NCBI RefSeq assembly: GCF_002777975.1
Contig: NZ_NGVS01000004.1
Span: 236,376-300,375 of the forward strand
Direction of reading: 5' to 3'
DNA from: Shewanella carassii
GTDB taxonomy: Bacteria > Pseudomonadota > Gammaproteobacteria > Enterobacterales > Shewanellaceae
Length of the DNA: 64,000 nt
Shown: piece after piece, positions 10,000 to 18,973 of the stretch
How the letters are laid out: each line of letters opens with the position of its first letter
Numbering within the stretch: the first letter of the stretch is position 1
Position numbers and translations under genes: made by a program
The notes under the pieces: model-generated
Databases searched by the model: none
The model's input: only the letters and a program-made list of their open reading frames with translations
What the model was told of the DNA's origin: nothing

Positions 10000-10989
10000 A
10001 TGAGCCTGCCCTTCTACGAGCAGATACTGGCCTTAGACGGGCCCCTCATTCAGGGGTTTCTGGTGCTATTTTTTGCCTTGTTACTGGCGCGCTTGGCACC
10101 GCTGCCTCAAGTCCTTCAGCCCCTTGCCTGGCTGAGCCATCTCGCCAAATCACTGGCCGCCAAGGTCAAACGAAATGACAGAGGTGCTAAGCAACAGCTG
10201 ATTGCCGGCTCGCTGGCCATTCTGCTGTTGGTGTTGCCATTTTGGATAATCATCACCTTTCTACTGGAACTGGCGGCATTCCCCTGGTTCTTTGAGTTTT
10301 TGATCCTCTATCTGTGTCTCAACGACGCCTGTTTCATTCAAGAAGCCGAAGAGATATACCAAGCCCTGAGGCGGGGAGACAAAGCGGCCGCCAGAGAGTT
10401 GCTCGCCCCCTGGGTTGCCCGTGATACGGCCGAACTATCCGAGACCGGCATAGCCAAGGCCACCATAGAAAAGCTGGTGACAGCTCCGGTTCACGGTACC
10501 GCCACTGTGGTGTTTTTCTTCTGCCTTGCCGGTGCACCCATGGTGCTGTTGGTAAGAATGCTCAAACAGCTGGAGCAGAGCTGGTGGTGTCTGGATCCTC
10601 AGTACCGCTTCTTCGGTCGGCCCGTGTTTCTGGTCAATCAAGTGCTACTGTATATTCCGGCGCAGCTGTGGCGCTTTACCCTGGCGATTCAAGGCGGTCC
10701 CCAGACACTGAAACTGCTTTGGCAAACACCCCACAGCCGCTTTCCCATCGGCTTTAACTTTCAAGTATTGGCAACCGCAGCCTCGGTACTGGTGACAGAG
10801 CTGGGGGGGCCACAAAAATACTCCGGCATCAAAATACCCGTTGAAAAAGTCGGCACGGGTCCAAGACCCGATCACCAAACCATTCCCAAGGCGATTTCGC
10901 TGACCTTTCGCACCTTTGCCATCTGGTTTGCTTTCGTCGTCTTGTTACCCCTGATTTGGGTTTTGTTACGTTATTCACAAACACTTTAA
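10000..10989 (+). CDS. CobD/CbiB-family integral membrane protein, probably not a canonical cobinamide synthase
   Basis: A 329-residue protein with at least four hydrophobic segments (near residues 15-35, 68-92, 165-185 and 305-325). The stretch WVARDTAELSETGIAKATIE fits the conserved 'RD...l....i..a.iE' region of CobD/CbiB adenosylcobinamide-phosphate synthases. The following AEN...D...APLF catalytic region of true CbiB is replaced by VTAPVHGTATVVFFF. It therefore looks like a diverged paralogue. It sits directly behind mtnN, probably in the same transcript, and no other cobalamin gene is nearby. Family membership is fairly secure; its function is not. Confidence 0.7.
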   Translation: MSLPFYEQILALDGPLIQGFLVLFFALLLARLAPLPQVLQPLAWLSHLAKSLAAKVKRNDRGAKQQLIAGSLAILLLVLPFWIIITFLLELAAFPWFFEFLILYLCLNDACFIQEAEEIYQALRRGDKAAARELLAPWVARDTAELSETGIAKATIEKLVTAPVHGTATVVFFFCLAGAPMVLLVRMLKQLEQSWWCLDPQYRFFGRPVFLVNQVLLYIPAQLWRFTLAIQGGPQTLKLLWQTPHSRFPIGFNFQVLATAASVLVTELGGPQKYSGIKIPVEKVGTGPRPDHQTIPKAISLTFRTFAIWFAFVVLLPLIWVLLRYSQTL

Positions 10990-11047
10990 ATTATTCATAT
11001 TCTCCTTATAATGCCTTCATTCCCCGCTTGCCACAGAGAAGGCCGCC

Positions 11048-11434
11048 GTGCTGGACAATATGCATATCTCTTTGACGACTCCGGCGTTGCTGTTTCCAGC
11101 AATTTCCCTGCTGTTGCTGGCCTATACCAATAGATTTTTCTCACTGGCCGCCTTGATCCGTACCCTGAGTGGCGGAGAAAAACCGGTTGCCGCCGAACAG
11201 CTGAAAAACCTGCGTCGCCGCATCGTTATTATCCGCCGCATGCAGGAGGCCGGTGTCACCAGCTTCGCCCTATGCGTACTGTGTATGATTTTTATCTATC
11301 TTGGGTTTAACACCACAGGTTCAATCATTTTCGGTGCCAGTTTATTGTTGCTGTTGTATTCCTTGATCCTGTCAGTGATTGAGATCCGTATCTCGGTCGA
11401 CGCCCTTAACATCCATCTCAAAGAAATGAGTTGA
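11048..11434 (+). CDS. DUF2721-like small membrane protein
   Basis: A 128-residue protein with three hydrophobic stretches (about residues 10-30, 72-92 and 95-115) and a basic cytoplasmic loop (LKNLRRRIVIIRRMQ). This pattern matches DUF2721, whose function is unknown. The frame opens with GTG at 11048, preceded by AGAGAAGG at good spacing; an ATG four codons later (11060) is the alternative. It follows the CobD/CbiB paralogue by 58 bases. Confidence 0.7.
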   Translation: MLDNMHISLTTPALLFPAISLLLLAYTNRFFSLAALIRTLSGGEKPVAAEQLKNLRRRIVIIRRMQEAGVTSFALCVLCMIFIYLGFNTTGSIIFGASLLLLLYSLILSVIEIRISVDALNIHLKEMS

Positions 11435-11741
11435 TAACCAAGCTCCAGTCTCACTTTGACCGGGCAGTCTCCTCAGGGTAGCCCGGAAACAAACAAGAGA
11501 TTAAACCGGGTGATTGACATGGCTACGGACTTGATCACCAGAGTGGGAGGAGGCATTATTCTGACTCGCCTTTATCGCCGGGATAGCATGATGCAACGCA
11601 CTGAAACCTGTGCCACTGTTTTTAACAATAAGTGTCAGCCGTAACCTAAAAATCCTAGGCCGTCAAAATTGAGTTGAATTTAAGATGGCCACTTTTTAAA
11701 CACCTGTAATTAGCAGCGTTTGACTTGAAGACCAAGAGAGA
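11435..11741. other. Gene-free interval
   Basis: About 300 bases between the DUF2721-like gene and the next secreted protein. A 62-codon open frame at 11456-11644 has no recognisable similarity, no good ribosome-binding site and no conserved motif, so I do not call it. I see no clear terminator or operator. Confidence 0.4.
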
Positions 11742-12221
11742 ATGATTTTACGTTTTTTGGGGTTATTCCTGGCATTATTGAGCTCACCATTGCTGGCCAA
11801 CAGCGGCGATATGCCACAGGAGCAGCAGATGGCAGTGCGCTATATTCATGCCCTGACCACTCATGACTATCAAGAACTGGCCAACTTTTATAATCGTGAC
11901 AGCGTCTTCAACGATCGGACTGCGGGACGTAAATATACCGGCGGCAGACATATCATAGAATTTCTGGAGCGGGCCCACCGCGGCGTGCTTGAATATCAAT
12001 TCAACATAGAACACATGTTCAACTCAGGCTCGCTGGTGGTGATGATAGGCAACTACCACTACAAAGGCCCGGGAGAACAGTTCGGCAAACCTGGAAAAAT
12101 TATCGATATAGCCATACCCGGGGTGACCACACTAAAGTTAGATACCCTCAATCACAGGGTTAAAGAGCATATGGATCTGATGGACTATCAGACCATGGCA
12201 GACCAACTTGCCGCCCAATAA
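11742..12221 (+). CDS. Exported NTF2/SnoaL-like protein
   Basis: 159 residues with an N-terminal hydrophobic signal peptide (MILRFLGLFLALLSSPLLA, probable cleavage after LLA). The mature part starts with a helix AVRYIHALTTHDYQELANFY and continues with strands typical of the cone-shaped NTF2/SnoaL fold (FNDRTAGRKYTGG, VVMIGNYHYKG). AAGAGAG lies just before the ATG. It is probably periplasmic; there is no catalytic signature, so I propose no reaction. Confidence 0.6.
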   Translation: MILRFLGLFLALLSSPLLANSGDMPQEQQMAVRYIHALTTHDYQELANFYNRDSVFNDRTAGRKYTGGRHIIEFLERAHRGVLEYQFNIEHMFNSGSLVVMIGNYHYKGPGEQFGKPGKIIDIAIPGVTTLKLDTLNHRVKEHMDLMDYQTMADQLAAQ

Positions 12222-12320
12222 TGTCCCGTTCCTCCAGCGGGAACCCAAGTTATTTTTTACTGTCCAACCCTCTGAGTGCAAACAGCGAGATCAGGGTTCA
12301 TTCTGATCCGAGAGGTAAAG

Positions 12321-12752
12321 ATGAGTCGACTATCCATACTGGCCCCACTGGCGATATGTTTTCCCTTGGCTCCACAGGCTCAGGCAACCCTTGCTAACGA
12401 AGAAGCATTTGAGCCACCGCTAGTAGTTTCTTACACGGTACAACCTGTGAACCGTTTCAATCAAAAGCTGTTGCAAGCGCAACATCAACAGGCTCCCTGG
12501 AGTCAAGATCCCGAAGGAATAAGCCGCCAATACTCAGGCTCGGCCTTTAAGTTCGTTCGCATCAGTCACTCTCAAGGTAAGACCTTAACCTATAGCGTCA
12601 GCACTCAGGAGGGGCACCCACAGATGTTGCTCATTTTGGCGCTCGATAATGATGCCGGCGATTGGTCGATAGATAAGGCCGTTCTTAGTTGGCGCTGCCA
12701 GAACAAGGCCTACTTTGGTACCGACAACTGTAGCCCACCTCACAAACACTGA
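12321..12752 (+). CDS. Hypothetical exported protein
   Basis: About 143 residues from the ATG at 12321, which has GAGAGGTAAAG upstream; an earlier in-frame ATG at 12276 would put a charged stretch before the signal peptide. The N terminus MSRLSILAPLAICFPLAPQAQA is a signal peptide. Two C-terminal cysteines (SWRCQNKAYFGTDNC) could form a disulfide in the periplasm. I do not recognise the family. It is convergent with tyrS. Confidence 0.55.
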   Translation: MSRLSILAPLAICFPLAPQAQATLANEEAFEPPLVVSYTVQPVNRFNQKLLQAQHQQAPWSQDPEGISRQYSGSAFKFVRISHSQGKTLTYSVSTQEGHPQMLLILALDNDAGDWSIDKAVLSWRCQNKAYFGTDNCSPPHKH

Positions 12753-12769
12753 GCCAGATTCAGGCAAGA

Positions 12770-12800
12770 AAAAACCCGGCAATGCCGGGTTTGGTATTTT
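12770..12800. terminator. Bidirectional terminator between the exported-protein gene and tyrS
   Basis: An inverted repeat AAACCCGGC / GCCGGGTTT with a short ATT-type loop has an A-run on the left (T-run for tyrS on the minus strand) and TTTGGTATTTT on the right. Confidence 0.85.
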
Positions 12801-12855
12801 AAACGCTTGAACAAACGCTTAGATTTAAGTCCCTTAGAATTTAGGTACTTTGAGC

Positions 12856-14052
12856 TCAGGCCAGTGTTACCTTGGCAAACTTACGTTTACCGACCTGGAA
12901 TACCGCGCATGTGCCGGCGCTCAGAACCAGCTTGCTGTCTTCAAGCTTATCACCATCCATCTTCACCGCACCTTGCTTGATCATCCGCATGGCATCTGAA
13001 GTGGAGCCTACCAGACCGGCTTCTTTTAGCAGATTGGCAATCGCCAGCCCTTCACCAGCTTCCAGAGTTAGCTCGGGAATCTCATCTGGCATGGCGCCCT
13101 TTTGGAAACGATTGATAAAGGCTTGATGAGCAGCCTCGGCAGCTTCTTCACTGTGGAAACGGCCGATAATCTCTTTCGCCAGGGCTATCTTGATATCTCT
13201 GGGGTTGGCACCGGCTTCGACATCGGCCTTAAACTGCTCGATTTCAGTCAGCGGACGGAAAGACAACAGCTCCAGGTAACGCCACATCAGCTCATCAGAG
13301 ATGGACATTATCTTACCGAACATCTCATCCGGAGCTTCGCTGATACCAATGTAGTTACCCGCAGACTTGGACATCTTCTTCACGCCGTCCAGCCCTTCCA
13401 GCAGCGGCATCATGATCACTGCCTGTGGCTTCATGCCTTCGGATTTCTGCAACTCACGGCCCATCAACAGGTTGAACTTCTGATCCGTACCGCCCAGCTC
13501 GACATCGGCGTTCAATGCCACTGAGTCATAGCCCTGCAGCAATGGGTACATGAACTCATGGATAGCAATCGATTGACCCGAGGCAAAGCGCTTCTTGAAG
13601 TCGTCACGCTCCATCATACGAGCCACTGTCTGGCGCGAGGCCAGGCGGATCATACCGGCGGCGCCGAGGTCTTCCAGCCAGCTGGAGTTGAACTCAATTC
13701 GGGTCTTGGCCGGATCCAGAATTTTGAATACCTGTTCCTTGTAGGTTTCGGCATTGGCTAATACCTGTTCGCGGGTCAGTGGTGGGCGAGTACTGTTCTT
13801 GCCACTCGGGTCGCCGACCATACCGGTAAAGTCACCAATAAGGAAGATAACCTCGTGCCCCAGTTCCTGAAACAGTCTGAGCTTATTGAGAATAACGGTA
13901 TGGCCAAGGTGAATGTCCGGCGCAGTCGGGTCAGCACCCAACTTGATTTTCAGTGGCCGACCTTCTTTCAGCTTTTCCAGCAGATCCGCCTCGAGCAAAA
14001 TCTCGTCGGTACCACGTTTAATTTCCGCCATTATTTGTGCTAAATCAGCCAT
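12856..14052 (-). CDS. tyrS: Tyrosyl-tRNA synthetase
   Basis: A 398-residue class I aminoacyl-tRNA synthetase that attaches tyrosine to tRNA-Tyr. The signature motifs are HLGH at residues 48-51 and KMSKS at 226-230; the C-terminal S4-like RNA-binding domain (about residues 335-398) ends in [13 protein letters not shown]. Its length and sequence fit the TyrZ-type subgroup rather than the 424-residue E. coli TyrS. It is divergent from the M23 peptidase gene, as in other Shewanella. Confidence 0.95.
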   Translation of the reverse strand: MADLAQIMAEIKRGTDEILLEADLLEKLKEGRPLKIKLGADPTAPDIHLGHTVILNKLRLFQELGHEVIFLIGDFTGMVGDPSGKNSTRPPLTREQVLANAETYKEQVFKILDPAKTRIEFNSSWLEDLGAAGMIRLASRQTVARMMERDDFKKRFASGQSIAIHEFMYPLLQGYDSVALNADVELGGTDQKFNLLMGRELQKSEGMKPQAVIMMPLLEGLDGVKKMSKSAGNYIGISEAPDEMFGKIMSISDELMWRYLELLSFRPLTEIEQFKADVEAGANPRDIKIALAKEIIGRFHSEEAAEAAHQAFINRFQKGAMPDEIPELTLEAGEGLAIANLLKEAGLVGSTSDAMRMIKQGAVKMDGDKLEDSKLVLSAGTCAVFQVGKRKFAKVTLA

Positions 14053-14176
14053 CTCGCCAATAACTCCCTAGGCTCTTCAAATTCAAAGAGACTTATGTTA
14101 CTTGTTAGCCAGCCTAAATGAAAGTGTGTACACTAAGGCAATATGCCCAAGAATTAAGAAATTGGTATCCGGGTCG

Positions 14177-15577
14177 ATGGCAAAGCTTATTACTCTCTTC
14201 AGACTGCTGCCCAGAAAGCATCAAATATTGCTCAGTATTTTCACCACTATTACCCTGATAACCCTATTGCTGCCCTCTGACGAAGCCGAGGCATCGAAAA
14301 ACAGCGCCAGCCCGGAAACTCACGTCCGTTACCAAGTGCCTCTGGCCTTTCGTACCCCCACCTCGCCCACGGCTCAGCAAGTGGTTGAAAGCGGGCAACG
14401 CCCGGATTCAGAAGCCGCCGCCGAGGCGTTGACAGAGAAACTCAATCAACAGGCCAAAGCGGCCCTGACAGTTCCAGAGCAAGCCAGTCCGGCGATAGCC
14501 GAGTTGGAACACTTCGAGATAAAGAGTGGCGATACCCTGGCGGCGCTCTTCAGCCGCGCCTCACTCACCGCCAGAGAGGTTTACGACATCACTCAACTGC
14601 CACTGGCGAAGAAAAACCTGCTGAAAATCATGCCAGGTGACGAAGTCGCCATAGGTAAGAACGCCGAGGGCGAACTGCAAGAGCTGAGATACCGCCTCGA
14701 TGCCATCTCTACCCTGATAGTCCGCAAACAAGGCAAAGGTTACGAAGAGGAACTGGCGGTAAAAACTGTCGAGACCCGGGATAAATTCGCCCGCGCCAGT
14801 ATCAAGAACAACTTCTGGAATGCCGGTGTCGATGCCGGACTGACCCCGGCGCAGATTATGCAACTGGCCACCATATTCGGCTGGGACGTCGACTTTGCCC
14901 TGGATATCCGCGAAGGCGACAGCTTTGCCCTCATGTATGAAGAGGAATATGCCGACGGCGAGTTTCTGCGTAACGGCAACATATTGGCCGCCGAGTTTAT
15001 CAACCAGGGCGAGCGATACACTGCAGTGAGATACAAGGATGGCAACTACTATTCCGAGGAAGGCCGCAGCATGCGCAAGGCATTCCTGCGCTCTCCGGTT
15101 GACTTCAAGTACGTCAGTTCCAACTTCAATCCCCGTCGTCTGCATCCAGTTACCGGTCAGGTGAAGGCTCACCGCGGGGTAGATTATGTTGCCGCCATAG
15201 GTACTCCCATCAAGGCGGCAGGCAGCGGGCGGGTGATCAAGGCTGGCTACAACCAATACAACGGCAACTATGTGTTTATCAAACACAACGAAACTTATAC
15301 CACCAAATACCTGCATCTCAACAAGCGTAAGGTCAAACAAGGTGAAAGCGTCAAACAGGGACAGATCATAGGAACCCTTGGCCGCACAGGCCGGGTAACA
15401 GGTGCGCACCTACACTATGAGTTTATCGTCAACGGTGTACACAGAAATCCACGCACTGTGGATCTCCCCAAGGCAGAAGCCATAGCCAAGAGCGAACGTG
15501 TCGCCTTCCAACAGCTCAGTAACCAATTAATGGCCACGCTACATCGCAACAAACAAGTTCAGGTTGCGATGCAATAA
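14177..15577 (+). CDS. LysM/OapA-like and M23 metallopeptidase (MepM-like murein endopeptidase)
   Basis: 466 residues from the ATG at 14177; the frame is open a further 25 codons upstream. A basic N terminus and membrane anchor (ILLSIFTTITLITLLLP) are followed by an OapA/LysM-like domain (EIKSGDTLAALFSRASLT). The C-terminal M23 domain carries the zinc motifs AHRGVDY (HxxxD type) and AHLHYEF (HxH type). By homology to E. coli MepM it cleaves peptide cross-links in peptidoglycan during growth. anmK, for recycling of muramic acid, follows after 14 bases, linking cell-wall turnover and recycling. Confidence 0.9.
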   Translation: MAKLITLFRLLPRKHQILLSIFTTITLITLLLPSDEAEASKNSASPETHVRYQVPLAFRTPTSPTAQQVVESGQRPDSEAAAEALTEKLNQQAKAALTVPEQASPAIAELEHFEIKSGDTLAALFSRASLTAREVYDITQLPLAKKNLLKIMPGDEVAIGKNAEGELQELRYRLDAISTLIVRKQGKGYEEELAVKTVETRDKFARASIKNNFWNAGVDAGLTPAQIMQLATIFGWDVDFALDIREGDSFALMYEEEYADGEFLRNGNILAAEFINQGERYTAVRYKDGNYYSEEGRSMRKAFLRSPVDFKYVSSNFNPRRLHPVTGQVKAHRGVDYVAAIGTPIKAAGSGRVIKAGYNQYNGNYVFIKHNETYTTKYLHLNKRKVKQGESVKQGQIIGTLGRTGRVTGAHLHYEFIVNGVHRNPRTVDLPKAEAIAKSERVAFQQLSNQLMATLHRNKQVQVAMQ

Positions 15578-15591
15578 CAGGGATAGCATAG

Positions 15592-16701
15592 ATGAATTCA
15601 GGATACTTTATTGGGCTGATGTCAGGCACCAGCATGGACGGTGTTGACGCCGTGTTGGTGGACTTCAGCAAGGGTCAACCCAAGCTGCTTGGCCAGCATA
15701 CCGAGCCGTTACCCACCCATCTGTTCAAGGGTTTGCAACGTCTGTGCCAGCCGGATACGGATGAAATCAACCGTTTGGGGCGGCTGGATCGCACTGTGGG
15801 TAAGGTGTTTGCAGCCGCGGTCAAGCAACTGCTGGCCAAGACTGGGGTGAATAAGGAGCAGGTATGCGCCATCGGCAGTCATGGTCAGACAGTGCGCCAT
15901 ATGCCCAATCTGGAAGTGGGCTTTACCTTGCAGATTGGCGATCCTAACACTATCGCCGCCGAAACCGGTATAGATGTTATCGCCGACTTTCGCCGCAAAG
16001 ATGTCGCCCTCGGTGGCCAGGGAGCGCCCTTAGTGCCGGCATTCCACCAGCAGATCTTCTCAAACCCGGGAATAAATCGCATCATTCTCAATATCGGCGG
16101 CATCGCCAACATCACTTTCCTGCCCGCCGATAACCAAAAAATTCTTGGCTTTGATACTGGCCCGGGCAATACCTTGATAGACGCCTGGAGCCAGCAAGTG
16201 AGGCAATTGCCGTTTGATGAAGATGGCCAATGGGCCGAAAGCGGCAACAGCTCGGCGGAGTTTCTGGCACAACTGTTATCTCACCCCTATTTCTCGCTGG
16301 ATTATCCCAAGAGCACAGGTCGAGAGCTATTCAACAACGCCTGGTTGGATCAACAGCTAGCGCTGTTCAGCCATCTGCCGGAAGAGGATATTCAATCGAC
16401 GCTCTTGGATCTCACCTGTCACAGCATTGCCAGGGACATAGCCAAGTTGAGCCCGGATGGCGAAATCTATGTCTGTGGCGGCGGCGCGCTCAATGGCGCG
16501 TTGATGAAACGCCTCGGTGCCCAGTTACCCAACCACAGCATAGCCACTACTTCGGCGCTGGGTATCGATCCCAAGTGGGTAGAAGGCATAGCGTTTGCCT
16601 GGTTGGCGCTGCGCCACCATCAAGGGCTGCCAGCCAACCTGCCGGCGGTAACCGGAGCCAGCCGCGAAGCCGTGCTCGGCGCCCGCTTTCCTGCCGCCTG
16701 A
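15592..16701 (+). CDS. anmK: Anhydro-N-acetylmuramic acid kinase
   Basis: A 369-residue cytosolic enzyme that phosphorylates and hydrates anhydro-MurNAc from peptidoglycan turnover, giving MurNAc-6-phosphate. The ATP-binding signature [16 protein letters not shown] is at the N terminus, with [12 protein letters not shown] and [13 protein letters not shown] further on; the length is that of E. coli AnmK. It starts 14 bases behind the M23 peptidase gene and probably shares its transcript, which ends at the hairpin at 16752. Confidence 0.95.
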   Translation: MNSGYFIGLMSGTSMDGVDAVLVDFSKGQPKLLGQHTEPLPTHLFKGLQRLCQPDTDEINRLGRLDRTVGKVFAAAVKQLLAKTGVNKEQVCAIGSHGQTVRHMPNLEVGFTLQIGDPNTIAAETGIDVIADFRRKDVALGGQGAPLVPAFHQQIFSNPGINRIILNIGGIANITFLPADNQKILGFDTGPGNTLIDAWSQQVRQLPFDEDGQWAESGNSSAEFLAQLLSHPYFSLDYPKSTGRELFNNAWLDQQLALFSHLPEEDIQSTLLDLTCHSIARDIAKLSPDGEIYVCGGGALNGALMKRLGAQLPNHSIATTSALGIDPKWVEGIAFAWLALRHHQGLPANLPAVTGASREAVLGARFPAA

Positions 16702-16751
16702 GAACAGATTGGCATCAACTAGGCAAAGCCGAAAAACGGGAATTAGCCATT

Positions 16752-16773
16752 GCGCCCTGCGGGGCGCTTTTTC
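16752..16773 (+). terminator. Intrinsic terminator after anmK
   Basis: A GCGCCC / GGGCGC stem with a four-base loop is followed by TTTTTC. Confidence 0.75.
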
Positions 16774-16850
16774 TTGCCTGCAAGCGGTGTTAACATGCCG
16801 TCAATTTTTGGCCGGGCACAGTGCCATGGCCACCGAGATGAGATGTCACC

Positions 16851-17228
16851 ATGAGCAAGAAACAAATCCAGGCCCAGTTCGCCGGTATGACTCCAGAAGG
16901 CCGCTACGACTTTCTGGTAGAGCAGGTCAAAGAGCACAAAGAGCTGTGGGTATTACAGGACAATGACGGCTGCGTGATGCTGACCACGGACGATGAAGAC
17001 TGTATTCCAGTTTGGCCCAGTGAAGAGACGGCTTCTCTGTGGGCCGAGGATGATTGGCAGGATTGTCGGCCGCTGTCCATCGGCCTGGCCGAATGGCTGG
17101 AGCGCTGGGTGCCCGGTATGGAAGATGATGAGCTCTATGTTGCCGTCTTCCCAATGCTGGAAGATCTTGGCGTAGTCATCCCGCCACATGAGCTGGAGCA
17201 GCGACTGGCACCCAAGACGCGTCACTGA
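16851..17228 (+). CDS. DUF2750-like protein
   Basis: A 125-residue soluble acidic protein. The sequence pattern (PEGRYDFLVEQVKEHKELWVL, then CVMLTTDDEDCIPVWPSE and WLERWVPGMEDD) is that of DUF2750, a small uncharacterised family. It has its own leader between the anmK terminator and the ATG and is followed 43 bases later by a small membrane protein. Function unknown. Confidence 0.7.
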   Translation: MSKKQIQAQFAGMTPEGRYDFLVEQVKEHKELWVLQDNDGCVMLTTDDEDCIPVWPSEETASLWAEDDWQDCRPLSIGLAEWLERWVPGMEDDELYVAVFPMLEDLGVVIPPHELEQRLAPKTRH

Positions 17229-17271
17229 GTCAATAGAACATGAGTCAATAGTGCACAAGGAGCGCCGTAAG

Positions 17272-17691
17272 ATGAACCAAGCCGCCACTGAAAGCTACGC
17301 CATACCCAAACGCCTGCTACTGCTGATGCTGCTTTATATTGCCGCTGCGGTCAGTGGCCTGATTGCCGGTCAGGGTGTCGTCTTTTGTCTGCTGACGTTG
17401 ATCATGGTGTTGGCGGTATTGGCACGCCATCAGGCCGGCCTATGGGCACTGCGGCTCTATACCTTGGTGCAGCTAGCGCTAGTGAGCTTCCTACCCTATA
17501 TTCTTGATCAAGGTGACAATGTAACCACAGGTCCTAACGCTCTCAAGATCACAGGGTTTGAGTTCAAGGTGCCGGACTGGGCCATTTTCAGCTTTCTGAT
17601 AGGCTTTTGCATGTTACAGGTATGGGTAGCCTTTACCCCTAAGGTCAAAGCCTTCTTCAAGCGTAAGATGAACTTCAACCTGATGCAGTAA
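17272..17691 (+). CDS. Hypothetical four-helix membrane protein
   Basis: 139 residues from the ATG at 17272, which has AAGGAG nine bases upstream; an upstream frame extension to 17188 overlaps the previous gene and lacks such a site. Hydrophobic segments lie near residues 14-34, 38-55, 60-80 and 105-128, and the protein ends with a basic tail (KVKAFFKRK). I do not recognise a family. A strong bidirectional terminator follows 17 bases after the stop. Confidence 0.6.
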   Translation: MNQAATESYAIPKRLLLLMLLYIAAAVSGLIAGQGVVFCLLTLIMVLAVLARHQAGLWALRLYTLVQLALVSFLPYILDQGDNVTTGPNALKITGFEFKVPDWAIFSFLIGFCMLQVWVAFTPKVKAFFKRKMNFNLMQ

Positions 17692-17708
17692 CCGACCTTT
17701 CGCCCACA

Positions 17709-17737
17709 AAAAAGCCGTCCCAGTGGACGGCTTTTTG
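17709..17737. terminator. Bidirectional terminator between a membrane-protein gene and erpA
   Basis: A 12-bp perfect inverted repeat AAAAAGCCGTCC / GGACGGCTTTTT with a four-base loop serves both convergent genes. Confidence 0.92.
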
Positions 17738-17753
17738 TTGCTTTGATTCTTGG

Positions 17754-18104
17754 CTATACCGAGAAGCTGGCACCACAACCACAGGTGGTGGTGGCGTTGG
17801 GATTCTTGACGAAGAAACGCGAACCTTCCAGCCCTGAGGTATAATCCACTTCACCGCCAACGAGGTATTGCAGGCTCATGGGGTCGACCACCAGCTGTAC
17901 TCCTTGTTTTTCCACGGTGAAATCGCCTTCATTCACTTTTTCATCAAAGGTGAAGCCATACTGAAAACCTGAGCAGCCGCCACCCGTGACATAGACCCGC
18001 AGCTTCAGCGCACTGTTCTGTTCTTCTTCCAGCAAGGCCTTGACCTTGGCAGCCGCCGCATCGGTAAACTGGATGGGCATAGCTGATTCAGCTTGTTCAG
18101 TCAT
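17754..18104 (-). CDS. erpA: Iron-sulfur cluster insertion protein ErpA
   Basis: A 116-residue A-type carrier that delivers Fe-S clusters to apoproteins. The three conserved cysteines are Cys44 (GGGCSGFQY) and Cys108/Cys110 ([11 protein letters not shown]). The length matches E. coli ErpA (114). The first 8 bases of the gene overlap the end of the upstream DUF6776-like gene, so translation is probably coupled. Confidence 0.95.
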   Translation of the reverse strand: MTEQAESAMPIQFTDAAAAKVKALLEEEQNSALKLRVYVTGGGCSGFQYGFTFDEKVNEGDFTVEKQGVQLVVDPMSLQYLVGGEVDYTSGLEGSRFFVKNPNATTTCGCGASFSV

Positions 18105-18900
18105 TACTACCTCTTACATCTATTTGCTGTGGCAGATTATCTGTTACCTGACTATTTTGTTCAAGTATTATGCCGGGATCTTTTTCACCTTCAAGCAGCT
18201 CCGTCAGGTTGAAACTTTGTTCGGTTTCAGCGCCTTTATTCCAACGGCTTGCCGGCACTATGACCTTGACATTCATCTGCTGTAATTCAAAGCCTTCGGG
18301 CAGAGTAAAGTCCGTTTCCAATACCTGAAAGTACTTGAAGTTAAATGCCAACTTGGTGTCCACCAGTTTAGCCAAATTCAATTCGACTTGCTTGCCCTCT
18401 TGCATGCCAATGAGAAGTATCTCACTTCTTCCCTTGAGTGCCTGTTTACGCTTTTGCAATTGGGTCAGCACCAACTTTAGGTGGTACTGTCCAGGAGCGG
18501 CTATAGACGTCAATTCCAAACCATGGATGGCCACACCATCGGCGTTACGCTCAGGTGCCATGATGCTGCGGTAGAAGGCCAACTCCCGCTCCAACTCCTG
18601 TTGTTTCTTGTGTTGCTTGTTGAACAACTGCTGCATCTGTTCGTTGGCTTCCCTAGCCAGACTCAACTCCAAATTGCGACTCGCCAGCAGCTGAGCCTGC
18701 TCTTGCAACTGCCCCTGTAGTCGCTGACTCTTGGCATCATTCCGCAGTAATTTTACCTCAGTAGGCGGAATGAAAAAGTGGTAGCTGAGCAGTCCAGCCA
18801 GAAAGGCCACCATGACCAAGAGCAACAAATACGGACTGGACGGACGAATATTTCGCTCCATCACTTGCAGGCGATCGAGCCAGCGATGATAATTTGCCAT
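18097..18900 (-). CDS. Single-pass membrane protein with coiled coil, DUF6776-like
   Basis: 267 residues: a short cytoplasmic N terminus, a transmembrane helix ([19 protein letters not shown], about residues 24-42), a coiled coil (about 50-115, rich in Gln, Leu and Glu) and a C-terminal beta-rich domain. This layout matches the DUF6776 proteins found next to erpA in Alteromonadales. The function is unknown. It overlaps the start of erpA by 8 bases in a different frame. Confidence 0.65.
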   Translation of the reverse strand: MANYHRWLDRLQVMERNIRPSSPYLLLLVMVAFLAGLLSYHFFIPPTEVKLLRNDAKSQRLQGQLQEQAQLLASRNLELSLAREANEQMQQLFNKQHKKQQELERELAFYRSIMAPERNADGVAIHGLELTSIAAPGQYHLKLVLTQLQKRKQALKGRSEILLIGMQEGKQVELNLAKLVDTKLAFNFKYFQVLETDFTLPEGFELQQMNVKVIVPASRWNKGAETEQSFNLTELLEGEKDPGIILEQNSQVTDNLPQQIDVRGSND

Positions 18901-18973
18901 TAACTAACAGCCCCTTATATAAAAATTTCCATCTTGGGTACTAAGAATTCACATTAGGCTTCGGAAAGCAGCG

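Noticed and set aside
11456..11644. 62-codon open frame after the DUF2721-like gene
   Set aside because: No ribosome-binding site of quality, no hydrophobic or conserved pattern, and composition unlike a protein; most likely non-coding.
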